From Pseudomonas sp. (GTDB lineage Bacteria > Pseudomonadota > Gammaproteobacteria > Pseudomonadales > Pseudomonadaceae): a stretch of DNA of 63,999 nucleotides. A program made the translations under genes and the position numbers. How positions within the stretch are numbered: position 1 is the first letter of the stretch; every line of letters begins with the position of its first letter. Of this stretch, positions 44,732-52,403 are shown in pieces. The DNA is taken from the NCBI RefSeq assembly GCF_030684895.1, contig NZ_JAUXXP010000014.1, positions 1-63,999 of the forward strand, written 5' to 3'. The notes beneath the pieces were generated by a model. That model was not told where the DNA came from, did no database searches, and saw nothing but the letters and a program-made list of their open reading frames with translations.

Positions 44732-45846
44732 CCGGTATGCCGCTGCCGAAACTGACGCAGATTCCGCCGAGCGTTGCCGCTGTGGCGGACTATGAACCCC
44801 TGGCCCGCGAGCGCATGAGCGCCCAGGCCTGGGCCTATATCGCCGGCGGTGCGGCCGATGAACTGACACTGGCGGAAAATCAGGCGGCGTTTCAGCGTAT
44901 TCGCTTGCGCACGCGGGTGTTGGCCGATCTGAGTGGCGGCAATACCCATCTGCAGTTGTTCGGCCAGACCTTTGCGCACCCGATCTTTCTCGCGCCGGTG
45001 GCGTATCAGCAGTTGGCCCATGCCGACGGTGAGCTGGCTACGGTGCTGGCGGCCTCGGCGGTGCAGGCTGGCATGGTGCTCAGCACCCAGGCCAGTGTAT
45101 CGCTCGAAGCGGTGGCCGAACAGGCGCACAACCCGTTGTGGTTTCAGCTGTATATCCAGGCGGATCGGGCCTTTACCGAGGCATTGGTCAAGCGCGCCGA
45201 AACCGCGGGGTATCAGGCGCTGGTGCTGACGGTGGATGCGCCGGTCAATGGCATGCGCAACCGCGAACAGCGCGCGGGTTTCTGCCTGCCCGAGGGCGTC
45301 GAGGCGGTCAATCTGCGCGGCATGCAGCCGTTGCATGAACGTGCGCCACCCAGTGGCGGCCTGTTGCTCGGTGGCGCGTTACTGGCGGCAGCGCCTGGCT
45401 GGGCGGATGTGCAATGGCTGCGCTCACTGACGCATCTGCCGATTCTGCTCAAGGGCGTGATGACTGCCGAAGATGCGCAGCGCGCGGTGGCCGAAGGCGT
45501 CGACGGTATCATCGTTTCCAACCATGGCGGGCGCACCCTTGATGGCCAGCCTGCAACCATCGAAGTGCTGGCGGACATCGCCGCCGCAGTGCAGGGGCAC
45601 GTGCCGCTGCTGCTCGATGGCGGTATTCGCCGTGGCACGGATGTGTTCAAGGCCTTGGCCTTGGGCGCCGATGCCGTATTGGTCGGGCGGCCTTATATTT
45701 ATGGCCTGGCTACTGCCGGGGCGAGCGGGGTGGCGCATGTGGTGCAGCTGCTGCGTGCTGAGTTGGAAGTGGCCATGACGCTGACTGGCTGCCGTGACCT
45801 GGCCAGTATTGGTGACCATTGTCTGCTGGATAAAAGCGTGCGCTGA
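44728..45846 (+). CDS. FMN-dependent alpha-hydroxy acid oxidase/dehydrogenase
   Basis: A 372-aa TIM-barrel flavoenzyme of the lactate oxidase/LldD/glycolate oxidase family. FMN and substrate motifs: [48 protein letters not shown], the catalytic His in [31 protein letters not shown] and VGRPYIYGL. No membrane-binding insert is evident, so it is probably soluble. The substrate (lactate, mandelate or other) cannot be assigned. ATG 44728 overlaps the piuC stop, so expression is coupled to piuC. It lies between piuC and the Fur-controlled receptor gene. Confidence 0.9.
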   Translation: MTGMPLPKLTQIPPSVAAVADYEPLARERMSAQAWAYIAGGAADELTLAENQAAFQRIRLRTRVLADLSGGNTHLQLFGQTFAHPIFLAPVAYQQLAHADGELATVLAASAVQAGMVLSTQASVSLEAVAEQAHNPLWFQLYIQADRAFTEALVKRAETAGYQALVLTVDAPVNGMRNREQRAGFCLPEGVEAVNLRGMQPLHERAPPSGGLLLGGALLAAAPGWADVQWLRSLTHLPILLKGVMTAEDAQRAVAEGVDGIIVSNHGGRTLDGQPATIEVLADIAAAVQGHVPLLLDGGIRRGTDVFKALALGADAVLVGRPYIYGLATAGASGVAHVVQLLRAELEVAMTLTGCRDLASIGDHCLLDKSVR

Positions 45847-45886
45847 ACGGAACTAAGTACGAATAAAAGTGTAAATCTCTATTGAT

Positions 45887-45901
45887 TGATATTGATTATC
45901 A
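45887..45901 (+). promoter_or_regulatory. Fur box upstream of piuA
   Basis: TGATATTGATTATCA matches the Fur consensus TGATAATNATTATCA with one mismatch and lies about 40 bp before the receptor start codon. Expected to repress piuA when iron is plentiful. Confidence 0.82.
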
Positions 45902-45940
45902 AATAGAATCACGCCTCGTTTTGATCTGGGGGTGGTTCTT

Positions 45941-48211
45941 ATGGGTATGGGTAAACAAGTCGGCAGCCTGCCGCAGCGTCGTGTTCTGGCTTCGGCCATT
46001 GGTCTGGTTATCGCGTCCTGGGCGGGTGCTGGTATGGCCGCTGAGCAAGCGCCACAAAAGGCCAAGACGCCGGTTGAGCTGGGCAGCGTAACGGTCAAGG
46101 GTCAGCAGGATGAAGGCTACAAGACCGAAGCTTCGTCCTCAGCCAAGTACGCTGTGCCGCTGCTCGATACCCCGCAGACCATCACCGTGGTGCCGCAGGC
46201 GTTGCTCAGGGAACAGCAGGCGTTGAGCATGAAACAGGTGCTGGCCAACGTCTCCGGCATCACCTTCAACGCTGGTGAGGGGGGCGGTGGTTCGGGCGAC
46301 AGCATCAACATCCGCGGCTTCAGCGCTAACTCCAACATGCAGATCGACGGCCTGCGCGACAGCTCGCAGAACAACCGTACCGACACCTTCAATATCGACT
46401 CTGTAGAGGTCATCAAGGGCCCCAACTCGGTCTTTGGCGGCTCCGGCACCACCGGCGGCAGCATCAACCAGGTCAGCAAACAGCCGCGCCAGCGCGACTT
46501 CACCGAGATCGGTGCCAGTCTGGGTACTGACAGTTATCACCGCCTGACCTTGGATAGCAACCAGACCCTGGATGGCGTGGGCAGTGGCAGCGCGTTTCGC
46601 CTCAACCTGATGGCCCATGAGAACGATGTGCCGGGCCGTGATGATGTTGACCGCCAGCGCTGGGGCATCGCGCCTTCGTTGTTGCTGGGCCTGAGTGACT
46701 CTACGCGACTGACCCTCAGCTACTTCCATCAGACGGACGATAACCTGCCTGATTACGGTGTACCGGCAATCAACGGCAAGCGCCTGGCAGGTGTGGATCG
46801 CGAGAGCTTCTTTGGCTGGCGCAATCTAGATAAGGAAGAGATCGACAGCAATGCCTTCACCGTCAAGCTGGAACACGACTTCAATGACAGCCTGCGTTTG
46901 CAGAACCTGACTCGGTACTCGGAGATCCATCGCGACACGGTCATCTCTGCGTCGCACGTCAATCTGGATCGTCGTCGTACCGGTGGCCTTGGGCCAATCC
47001 TGGCGCCGGGTAAGTATCTACCGGCAGGCCCGCAAGCCTATGGTCGCGATGTCACCAGCAAAATGCTGATCAACCAGACCAACCTGACTGCCAACTTCGC
47101 CACCCTGGGCCTGGCGCATACCCTGGTTACCGGTGTTGAACTGTCGCGTGAGACCTATGACCGCACGACCTATTCCTATGGTCTGGTGTTCCCCGATACC
47201 GGCTATGACCTGAGTAATCCGCCAGGCCGCTGGAATGGTCCGACCAATAAGGCCGATAGCGCGAAGATCGAGACGCGCCTGCTTGACCGTGCGCTATACG
47301 CGTTCGATACCATCGCACTGAATGACTACTGGGACCTGAACCTCGGCCTACGTTACGACTGGGTGGACGGTGATGCCGATGATCACACCCTGGCGACCAA
47401 TGCCCGCAGCTCTTTCAACTCCAGCGATGAGCATCTGAGCAAGCGCGCCGGCTTGACCTTCAAGCCGGCAGATAACGGACGTATCTACGTGGCTTATGGC
47501 GACTCGTTCAACCCGTCGGCCGAGAACCTGGCCACCAGCGGTGCAGGTCTTTCTGCGGCGACTGAAGACCTGGCGCCGGAAAAGAACAAAACCTGGGAGT
47601 TGGGTACCAAGTGGGAGTTTCTCGACAACCGCCTGGGGCTTGATGCCGCAGTATTCCGGGTAGAGAAGAGCAATGCCCGCGAAACCATGGTCGATGGTTC
47701 GACCCAACTGGCCGGCAAACAGCGCGTGCAGGGTGTTGAGTTGGGCGCCAGTGGGCGTATCAGCGATCAGTGGAATGTTTACGCCAACTACACCTTCCTC
47801 GACAGTGAAACGCTGGAGGCGGCCGACACCGCTGCAGGGATCGCGCGTGAAGGTCAGGCCCTGGCCAACACCCCGCCACGCTCGCTTAATCTGTGGACCA
47901 CCTATGAGCTGCCGGCTGGCTGGCGCGTCGGTTACGGCGCTCGCTATGTCAGTGAGCGCAACCTCACCGCCTCCAACGATGGGGTCAAGCTGGATGCCTA
48001 CTGGCTGCACAACGCCATGCTCGGTTACCAGGTCAACAAAGAGCTGGATCTTCAGCTGAATCTCAACAACCTGTTCGACAAGGAATATGTTGAGAGCGTG
48101 CGCACTCAAGTGGGTACCACCGCCGGTGCGGGCACCACGGCTGCACGTTCTTCGGCTGTTGAGTATGGCGCTGCGCGTTCGGCGGTACTGTCGGCGACTT
48201 ACCGCTTCTAA
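45941..48211 (+). CDS. piuA: TonB-dependent siderophore receptor PiuA
   Basis: An outer-membrane receptor of 756 aa. The signal peptide ends near AGAGMAAE. The TonB-box-like VTVKG lies close behind; the plug domain shows PLLDTPQTITVVPQALL, INIRGFSANSNMQIDGLRD and VEVIKGPNSVFGG. A 22-strand barrel follows with the terminal aromatic RF ending VLSATYRF. PiuA in P. aeruginosa takes up iron chelates and siderophore-conjugated beta-lactams. The identity rests on the piuC neighbour and family resemblance. ATG 45941 has GGGGGTGG a few bases before it. A Fur box lies upstream and a terminator downstream. Confidence 0.92.
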   Translation: MGMGKQVGSLPQRRVLASAIGLVIASWAGAGMAAEQAPQKAKTPVELGSVTVKGQQDEGYKTEASSSAKYAVPLLDTPQTITVVPQALLREQQALSMKQVLANVSGITFNAGEGGGGSGDSINIRGFSANSNMQIDGLRDSSQNNRTDTFNIDSVEVIKGPNSVFGGSGTTGGSINQVSKQPRQRDFTEIGASLGTDSYHRLTLDSNQTLDGVGSGSAFRLNLMAHENDVPGRDDVDRQRWGIAPSLLLGLSDSTRLTLSYFHQTDDNLPDYGVPAINGKRLAGVDRESFFGWRNLDKEEIDSNAFTVKLEHDFNDSLRLQNLTRYSEIHRDTVISASHVNLDRRRTGGLGPILAPGKYLPAGPQAYGRDVTSKMLINQTNLTANFATLGLAHTLVTGVELSRETYDRTTYSYGLVFPDTGYDLSNPPGRWNGPTNKADSAKIETRLLDRALYAFDTIALNDYWDLNLGLRYDWVDGDADDHTLATNARSSFNSSDEHLSKRAGLTFKPADNGRIYVAYGDSFNPSAENLATSGAGLSAATEDLAPEKNKTWELGTKWEFLDNRLGLDAAVFRVEKSNARETMVDGSTQLAGKQRVQGVELGASGRISDQWNVYANYTFLDSETLEAADTAAGIAREGQALANTPPRSLNLWTTYELPAGWRVGYGARYVSERNLTASNDGVKLDAYWLHNAMLGYQVNKELDLQLNLNNLFDKEYVESVRTQVGTTAGAGTTAARSSAVEYGAARSAVLSATYRF

Positions 48212-48260
48212 GTGTGTGCTGGTGCTGCCTTCGGGTTGCACCGACAGAAACGTTTCACGC

Positions 48261-48302
48261 AAAACCCCGGCCACTGCCTGCAGTGGTCGGGGTTTTGTTT
48301 TG
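48261..48302 (+). terminator. Terminator of piuA
   Basis: AAAACCCCGGCCACTG / CAGTGGTCGGGGTTTT around CCTG, followed by GTTTTG. A 16-bp stem with one wobble. The rest of the gap to 48452 shows no gene. Confidence 0.92.
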
Positions 48303-48452
48303 TGCAGGCTATATAACGAGGCTAAGCGGGATTTTGCCGGGATGCTCGGCTCTTGTTGTCGAGTCTTTGCCCCGCAATCGGAGGCAGTGCGGCTAAGGCC
48401 GCGGTATTGCGCAAGGGTTGGGTGGCGGCTAAACCAGCCGACCGGCTTGTCC

Positions 48453-50009
48453 TCAGTACAAATCCCGCCGATAGCGGCCGCTCTGGCTTAGCTGTTTCAG
48501 CTGCTCATCACCCAGCAGTTGGCGCAGGCAAGCGTCGACGTCGCGGCCCATGCCTTCGAGGCTGCCGCACAGGTAAATGGCGGCGCCGTCGGCCAGCCAG
48601 GCGTGCAGGGTGCTGGCGGCGTCGCACAGGGCGTCCTGCACGTAGTGCTGCGGGTTGCCGTCGCGCGAATAGGTGAGGTCGAGGCGTGCGAGGTGGCCGC
48701 TGTGTTGCCAGGCGCGTAGCTCGTCGATCAGCAGTGCGTCGTAGACAGCGTTACGTTCGCCGAACAGCAGCCAGTTGCGTGAGTGTGGATTGGCTTCGCG
48801 CTCCTGCAGGTGCGCGCGCAGGCCGGCAAGGCCGCTGCCGCTGCCGATCAGGATCAGTGGCGTGGCGGCGTCCGGGCCGTGGAAGCCGGGGTTGCGGCGG
48901 ACGCGCAGATCAAGCGTACCGCCCACTGCGGCATGCTCACACAACCAGCCCGAGCCCAGGCCTGGGCTGCCATCGGCCTGAGATTGTAGGCGTACCAGCA
49001 GATCAAGCTGGCCGCTGTCGGGGCTGGAAGCAATCGAATATTCGCGGTGCGGCAGGGGCGTCAACTCAGCCAGCCATTGTTCTATGGCGTTTTTATCAGG
49101 TCGGGATGTGGGTAGATGCAGCGTGCTCAAGGCATCGCTTAGCAACTGGCCGTTAGCCAGGCGAGTGTGCGGCTCAAGCCCCAGTTGCTGCAGGCAATCG
49201 CTAACCCGTTGCGGGGCGTGGCGTGGGCCGATTTCGGCAATATCGCCGGCGCGCCAGTCGACTGCTGCCGTGCTGCTCAGGCTCAGGTGGAAGATCGGCG
49301 CACCGACACTGCCGGGGTTAAGGCAGTTACGCTGATCCAGTTGCCAGGGGTGGTAGTGCGCCGGCTGCCAGTCGACAAAATCGCTGTCGCCGCTGAGGTG
49401 GCCGAGCTGTTGCTGCCAGTGGCGCAGGGTGCCGGCGTCCAGGCAATCGACGCTGAGCAGGTCGAACAGCGGCTGCGCCTTGAGTGCCTGCAGGCGTTGT
49501 TGCAGGCGTTGGCCAAAGGCGCAGAACTGCGGGTAGCTGCTGTCGCCCAGGGCGAGGATGGCGAAGTGCAGCTGCGGCAGCGCGGGCTGGCTGAGCAGCA
49601 TGTGCTCAAAGCGTGCGGCGTTGTCCGGTGCTTCGCCGTCGCCATAGGTGCTGACCACCAGTAGCAGGCGTTCGAGGGTTGCCAGCTGCGTGCTGCTCAA
49701 CTGATTGAGGGTGATACAGCGCGCCGGCCTGCCGCTGGCGAGCAGTTGCGTGCAGCTGCGTTCGGCCAGCAACTGTGCTTGACCGCCCTGGCTGGCGTAG
49801 GCAATCAACAGTTCGCCAGCTTGGGCTGTGTGTGGGTGGCGGCGCTGCGGCCAGCAGTAGTGCAAGCACAGCGCGAGATAGGTAGCGCTGATCAGTGCGG
49901 CGCTGAGTTCGCGCGCCGGTTGCAGCCAAAGCAGCAGACCGGTCAGTAGCAGGCAGCTTGGCAGTGGCCAGTGGCGCAGAGGGGGGCGAAGCGCGGTAAA
50001 GGCGATCAA
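48453..50009 (-). CDS. Flavodoxin/sulfite-reductase-type flavoprotein reductase
   Basis: About 518 aa, with three parts: an N-terminal pair of hydrophobic spans (LPSCLLLTGLLLWL, ALISATYLALCLHYC), a flavodoxin domain (LLIAYASQGGQAQLL, VVSTYGDGEAPDNAA and LALGDSSYPQFCAFG), and a ferredoxin-NADP reductase-like module (FAD motif REYSIASSP, NADP motif LILIGSGSGLAGLR, C-terminal Y). It resembles the C-terminal two-thirds of the larger protein at 52404. The start is uncertain: the in-frame ATG at 50072 lies inside a palindromic repeat, so I suggest TTG 50009. It probably passes NADPH electrons to a periplasmic or membrane iron reductase (inference). Confidence 0.85.
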   Translation of the reverse strand: MIAFTALRPPLRHWPLPSCLLLTGLLLWLQPARELSAALISATYLALCLHYCWPQRRHPHTAQAGELLIAYASQGGQAQLLAERSCTQLLASGRPARCITLNQLSSTQLATLERLLLVVSTYGDGEAPDNAARFEHMLLSQPALPQLHFAILALGDSSYPQFCAFGQRLQQRLQALKAQPLFDLLSVDCLDAGTLRHWQQQLGHLSGDSDFVDWQPAHYHPWQLDQRNCLNPGSVGAPIFHLSLSSTAAVDWRAGDIAEIGPRHAPQRVSDCLQQLGLEPHTRLANGQLLSDALSTLHLPTSRPDKNAIEQWLAELTPLPHREYSIASSPDSGQLDLLVRLQSQADGSPGLGSGWLCEHAAVGGTLDLRVRRNPGFHGPDAATPLILIGSGSGLAGLRAHLQEREANPHSRNWLLFGERNAVYDALLIDELRAWQHSGHLARLDLTYSRDGNPQHYVQDALCDAASTLHAWLADGAAIYLCGSLEGMGRDVDACLRQLLGDEQLKQLSQSGRYRRDLY

Positions 50010-50033
50010 GGTGGGCTGACCAGCATCGGTGGC

Positions 50034-50094
50034 GTAGCCCGGATGCAATCCGGGATGGCCGTTGGAGATCATCCCCGGATTACATCCGGGCTAC
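50034..50094. repeat. GTAGCCCGGATGCAATCCGGG palindromic repeat
   Basis: The left arm GTAGCCCGGATGCAATCCGGG faces the right arm CCCCGGATTACATCCGGGCTAC. It fills the gap between the reductase gene and the DUF4198 gene and covers the ATG that would give the longer reductase frame. Confidence 0.82.
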
Positions 50095-50101
50095 GGGTGC
50101 A

Positions 50102-50977
50102 TCAGGGCGCCAGCACTTCCAGGGTCGCGCTGTAGGAGGCGCGACGTTCGGTGGCCGGGGCGCTGACGCCTTCGCTGGTTTTCAGCTCGGCTTCCAGCCA
50201 GTACATACCGGCGTTCGGCCAGGTGATGCTGATCTTGCCGTTGGCGTCGCTGGTGGTTTTGATCTCGCCCAGCTCATCGCGGTAGCGGTTGCCGCCGGGG
50301 ATCACGCTGACTTCCACACCGGCGACCGGCTTGCCATCGAGCAGCAGGCTGAACTCGGCTGCTTCACCGGCGAACAGGTCGTTGGGGTGGGTGATCGGTG
50401 CCAGCTCCAGGCCGACACCGGTGGTTTTCAGCACGCCGGTGGTCGGGTTGCCGGAGGTGACGAAGACTTCCATGCGGCTGTTGTTCTGCGCCACGTTCAG
50501 CTCGGCTGCGCCTGTCGGCACCTGCTTGGCGAAATCTTCGGCCTTGCCCATCCAGCGCTTGTGTTCCTGGCCTTCTTTCCAGCTGGCGAACAGGCCGCTG
50601 TTGGCGATGGCCAGCTTGTAGGTGCCTTTCTGCGTCAGGTGCAGGTCGAAGGTGCTGCGGTAGCGGCCGATGCTGCCATTCTCTGCCTTGGCGGCGCTGC
50701 CGTCTGGAGCAAACAGCTGCAGCACCGCTGCTGGGCGTGGACGCATGCCGGGTGGGCCGCCGACAGGTGCGCTGTCGAGGTTGCCAATGCCCTGGATGCG
50801 CAGCGGGAAGTGCTCGAAGTAGAACAAGTCATTGGATACGGCCGCGTCCACGGTGACCCAGGGGTCTTCACCGGACAACACGGTGGCCGATGGCAGCATC
50901 CAGGCGCGATGGGCCTGGGCGGACAGCGGCAGGCAGATGGTCAGGGTCAGGGCGGTCCATTTTACCAGTGGGTGCAT
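50102..50977 (-). CDS. DUF4198 family periplasmic protein
   Basis: A 291-aa secreted protein. ATG 50977 follows AAGGAAG and gives a signal peptide MHPLVKWTALTLTICLPLSAQAHR cleaved before His-Arg. The mature protein starts with HRAWMLPSATVLSGEDPWVTVDAA, typical of DUF4198, and ends in an all-beta Ig-like domain (KTTSDANGKISITWPNAGMYWLEA). DUF4198 proteins often sit with TonB receptors and PepSY/DUF2271 genes, and a metal-binding or chaperone role in the periplasm is suspected but unproven. It lies between the DUF2271 gene and the reductase gene on the same strand. Confidence 0.88.
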   Translation of the reverse strand: MHPLVKWTALTLTICLPLSAQAHRAWMLPSATVLSGEDPWVTVDAAVSNDLFYFEHFPLRIQGIGNLDSAPVGGPPGMRPRPAAVLQLFAPDGSAAKAENGSIGRYRSTFDLHLTQKGTYKLAIANSGLFASWKEGQEHKRWMGKAEDFAKQVPTGAAELNVAQNNSRMEVFVTSGNPTTGVLKTTGVGLELAPITHPNDLFAGEAAEFSLLLDGKPVAGVEVSVIPGGNRYRDELGEIKTTSDANGKISITWPNAGMYWLEAELKTSEGVSAPATERRASYSATLEVLAP

Positions 50978-51009
50978 GGCGGTCTTCCTTAATAAGTGGG
51001 TGCTGAAGG

Positions 51010-51522
51010 TCAAGGCTTGAGTTGCAGGCTGATCTGGCCCAGCTCGCTACTGCCCTGGGCGCTGTGTTCGGCGGCTTGCTGCGGTGGCCAGGTGAAGGGC
51101 AGGCGCAACAGTTCGCGACCGCCGACTTCGCGGGCGGCTTCCACTACCAGGCGATACTCGCCAGGTGCCAGTTGCTTGAAGGGGGCGTCGGCGCTGCTGA
51201 AGCTCAGGCTGTGTTTGCCCACAGCGCGGGTTGCACCACTGATGCCATCGACCGGCATCTCCAGGCTACGGCCGCTGCGCCGCCACCACTGGCGCAGGTC
51301 TTTAAGCCACTTCTCGCCTTCCTTGTCCTTGAGCTTCTGGTCGTACCACACCGCCAGGTTGGCGACGTGCTGCTGGTCCGGTTGCTCCAGCCAGATGGCG
51401 ATATAGGGGCGGTGGTACTCGGCCACCTGCAGGCGTGGAATTTCCACCTCAAGCTGCAACTCGGCAGCCAGAACGGGCGCGCTCAACAGGGCGCAGAGGG
51501 GCAGCAGCAAGCGTTTCGGCAT
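51010..51522 (-). CDS. DUF2271 family periplasmic protein
   Basis: A 170-aa secreted protein. ATG 51522 follows TAAGGACG and gives the signal MPKRLLLPLCALLSAPVLAAE. The mature part has the DUF2271 features: RPYIAIWLEQPDQQHVANLAVWYD, WWRRSGRS and the DGISGATRAVGKH block. The role is unknown. As I recall, the family is found with PepSY proteins in iron-regulated clusters. Spacing is 32 bp to the DUF4198 gene and 10 bp to the PepSY gene, so all belong to one operon. Confidence 0.88.
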   Translation of the reverse strand: MPKRLLLPLCALLSAPVLAAELQLEVEIPRLQVAEYHRPYIAIWLEQPDQQHVANLAVWYDQKLKDKEGEKWLKDLRQWWRRSGRSLEMPVDGISGATRAVGKHSLSFSSADAPFKQLAPGEYRLVVEAAREVGGRELLRLPFTWPPQQAAEHSAQGSSELGQISLQLKP

Positions 51523-51532
51523 CAGGACGTCC

Positions 51533-52132
51533 TTAGTGAATAAACAGCAAGGCCAGCAGAACGGGTAGCACCAGGCCAAGGCCGAGCATTGGCCAGGTGC
51601 TGGGGCGGTTACCGGCGTAGCGTTGCAGCAGCAACAGGCCGCTGAGGCAGAACACCAGGCTCAGTACGGCGAATGCATCGATAAACCAGGACCAGGCCGT
51701 ACCGGTGTTGCGGCCCTTGTGCAGGTCATTCAGGTAGGCGATCCAGCCACGGTCGGTGGACTCGAACTCCAGCGCGCCGGACTCGATATTCAGGCTTAGC
51801 CAGGCATCGCCGCCGGGGCGCGGCAGGCCGATATACAACTCGCCATCCGACCATTCGGCGTCGCGTCCATCCAGACGAATCGCCAGTTCCGCTTCTAGCC
51901 ACTGACGCAGATCCAGCGGTAATCCCTGGCTCGGCTGTTTGTCTTGCAACACGATCTGCAGAGCCTCGGGCAGTTGCGCCTGATGGCTGACAACCTGAGG
52001 TTTGGCCTCGATCTGCGCGGCATGGTTGAGGGTGATGCCGGTCACGGCAAACAGCAGCATGCCCGCCAGGCATAGCGCCGAGCTGATCCAATGCCATTGC
52101 CGTAGGGTGCCGAGCCAGGGGAAGCCGTTCAT
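51533..52132 (-). CDS. PepSY-associated membrane protein
   Basis: A 199-aa protein with an N-terminal span (WISSALCLAGMLLFAVTGITLNH), a periplasmic PepSY-like region (residues about 45-125) and two C-terminal spans (AFAVLSLVFCLSGLLLL and MLGLGLVLPVLLALLF). It carries His residues at the span edges (HWIS, NDLHKGRNTG) typical of the PepSY_TM group, which may bind haem. ATG 52132 is taken from the family-like MNGFPWLGTLRQWHW; no good ribosome-binding site is visible before it. First gene of the four-gene minus-strand operon. Confidence 0.85.
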   Translation of the reverse strand: MNGFPWLGTLRQWHWISSALCLAGMLLFAVTGITLNHAAQIEAKPQVVSHQAQLPEALQIVLQDKQPSQGLPLDLRQWLEAELAIRLDGRDAEWSDGELYIGLPRPGGDAWLSLNIESGALEFESTDRGWIAYLNDLHKGRNTGTAWSWFIDAFAVLSLVFCLSGLLLLQRYAGNRPSTWPMLGLGLVLPVLLALLFIH

Positions 52133-52182
52133 GGAATTCGCGTGAGAAGGAAACAGGAGGGCAATTCTATAAAGGTCTTGAT

Positions 52183-52201
52183 GCAAATGGTAAATATTTA
52201 C
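52183..52201. promoter_or_regulatory. Candidate Fur-type operator in the divergent region
   Basis: GCAAATGGTAAATATTTAC agrees with the 19-bp Fur consensus at 12 positions and contains a perfect 12-bp palindrome GTAAATATTTAC (52190-52201). It lies between the minus-strand PepSY operon and the plus-strand PepSY reductase gene, 51 and 200 bp from the starts. Confidence 0.5.
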
Positions 52202-52403
52202 AAAGCCTATACGTTATCGATAAGCCTGAAGCTTTCGAGTTGGTCGTCAATACGATTGCTAATGCAACTAATTTGCAACTTATGTATTGTGCGCCGCCTA
52301 AACACTCGTCGCTCTCTAGCGCTTGCCCTGTGCTGACGGTCGCGGAATCGGTTAATCACGCAGCCATGCTCGTTAATGGCCGGTTGTTATTCGGGTTTTG
52401 AAC

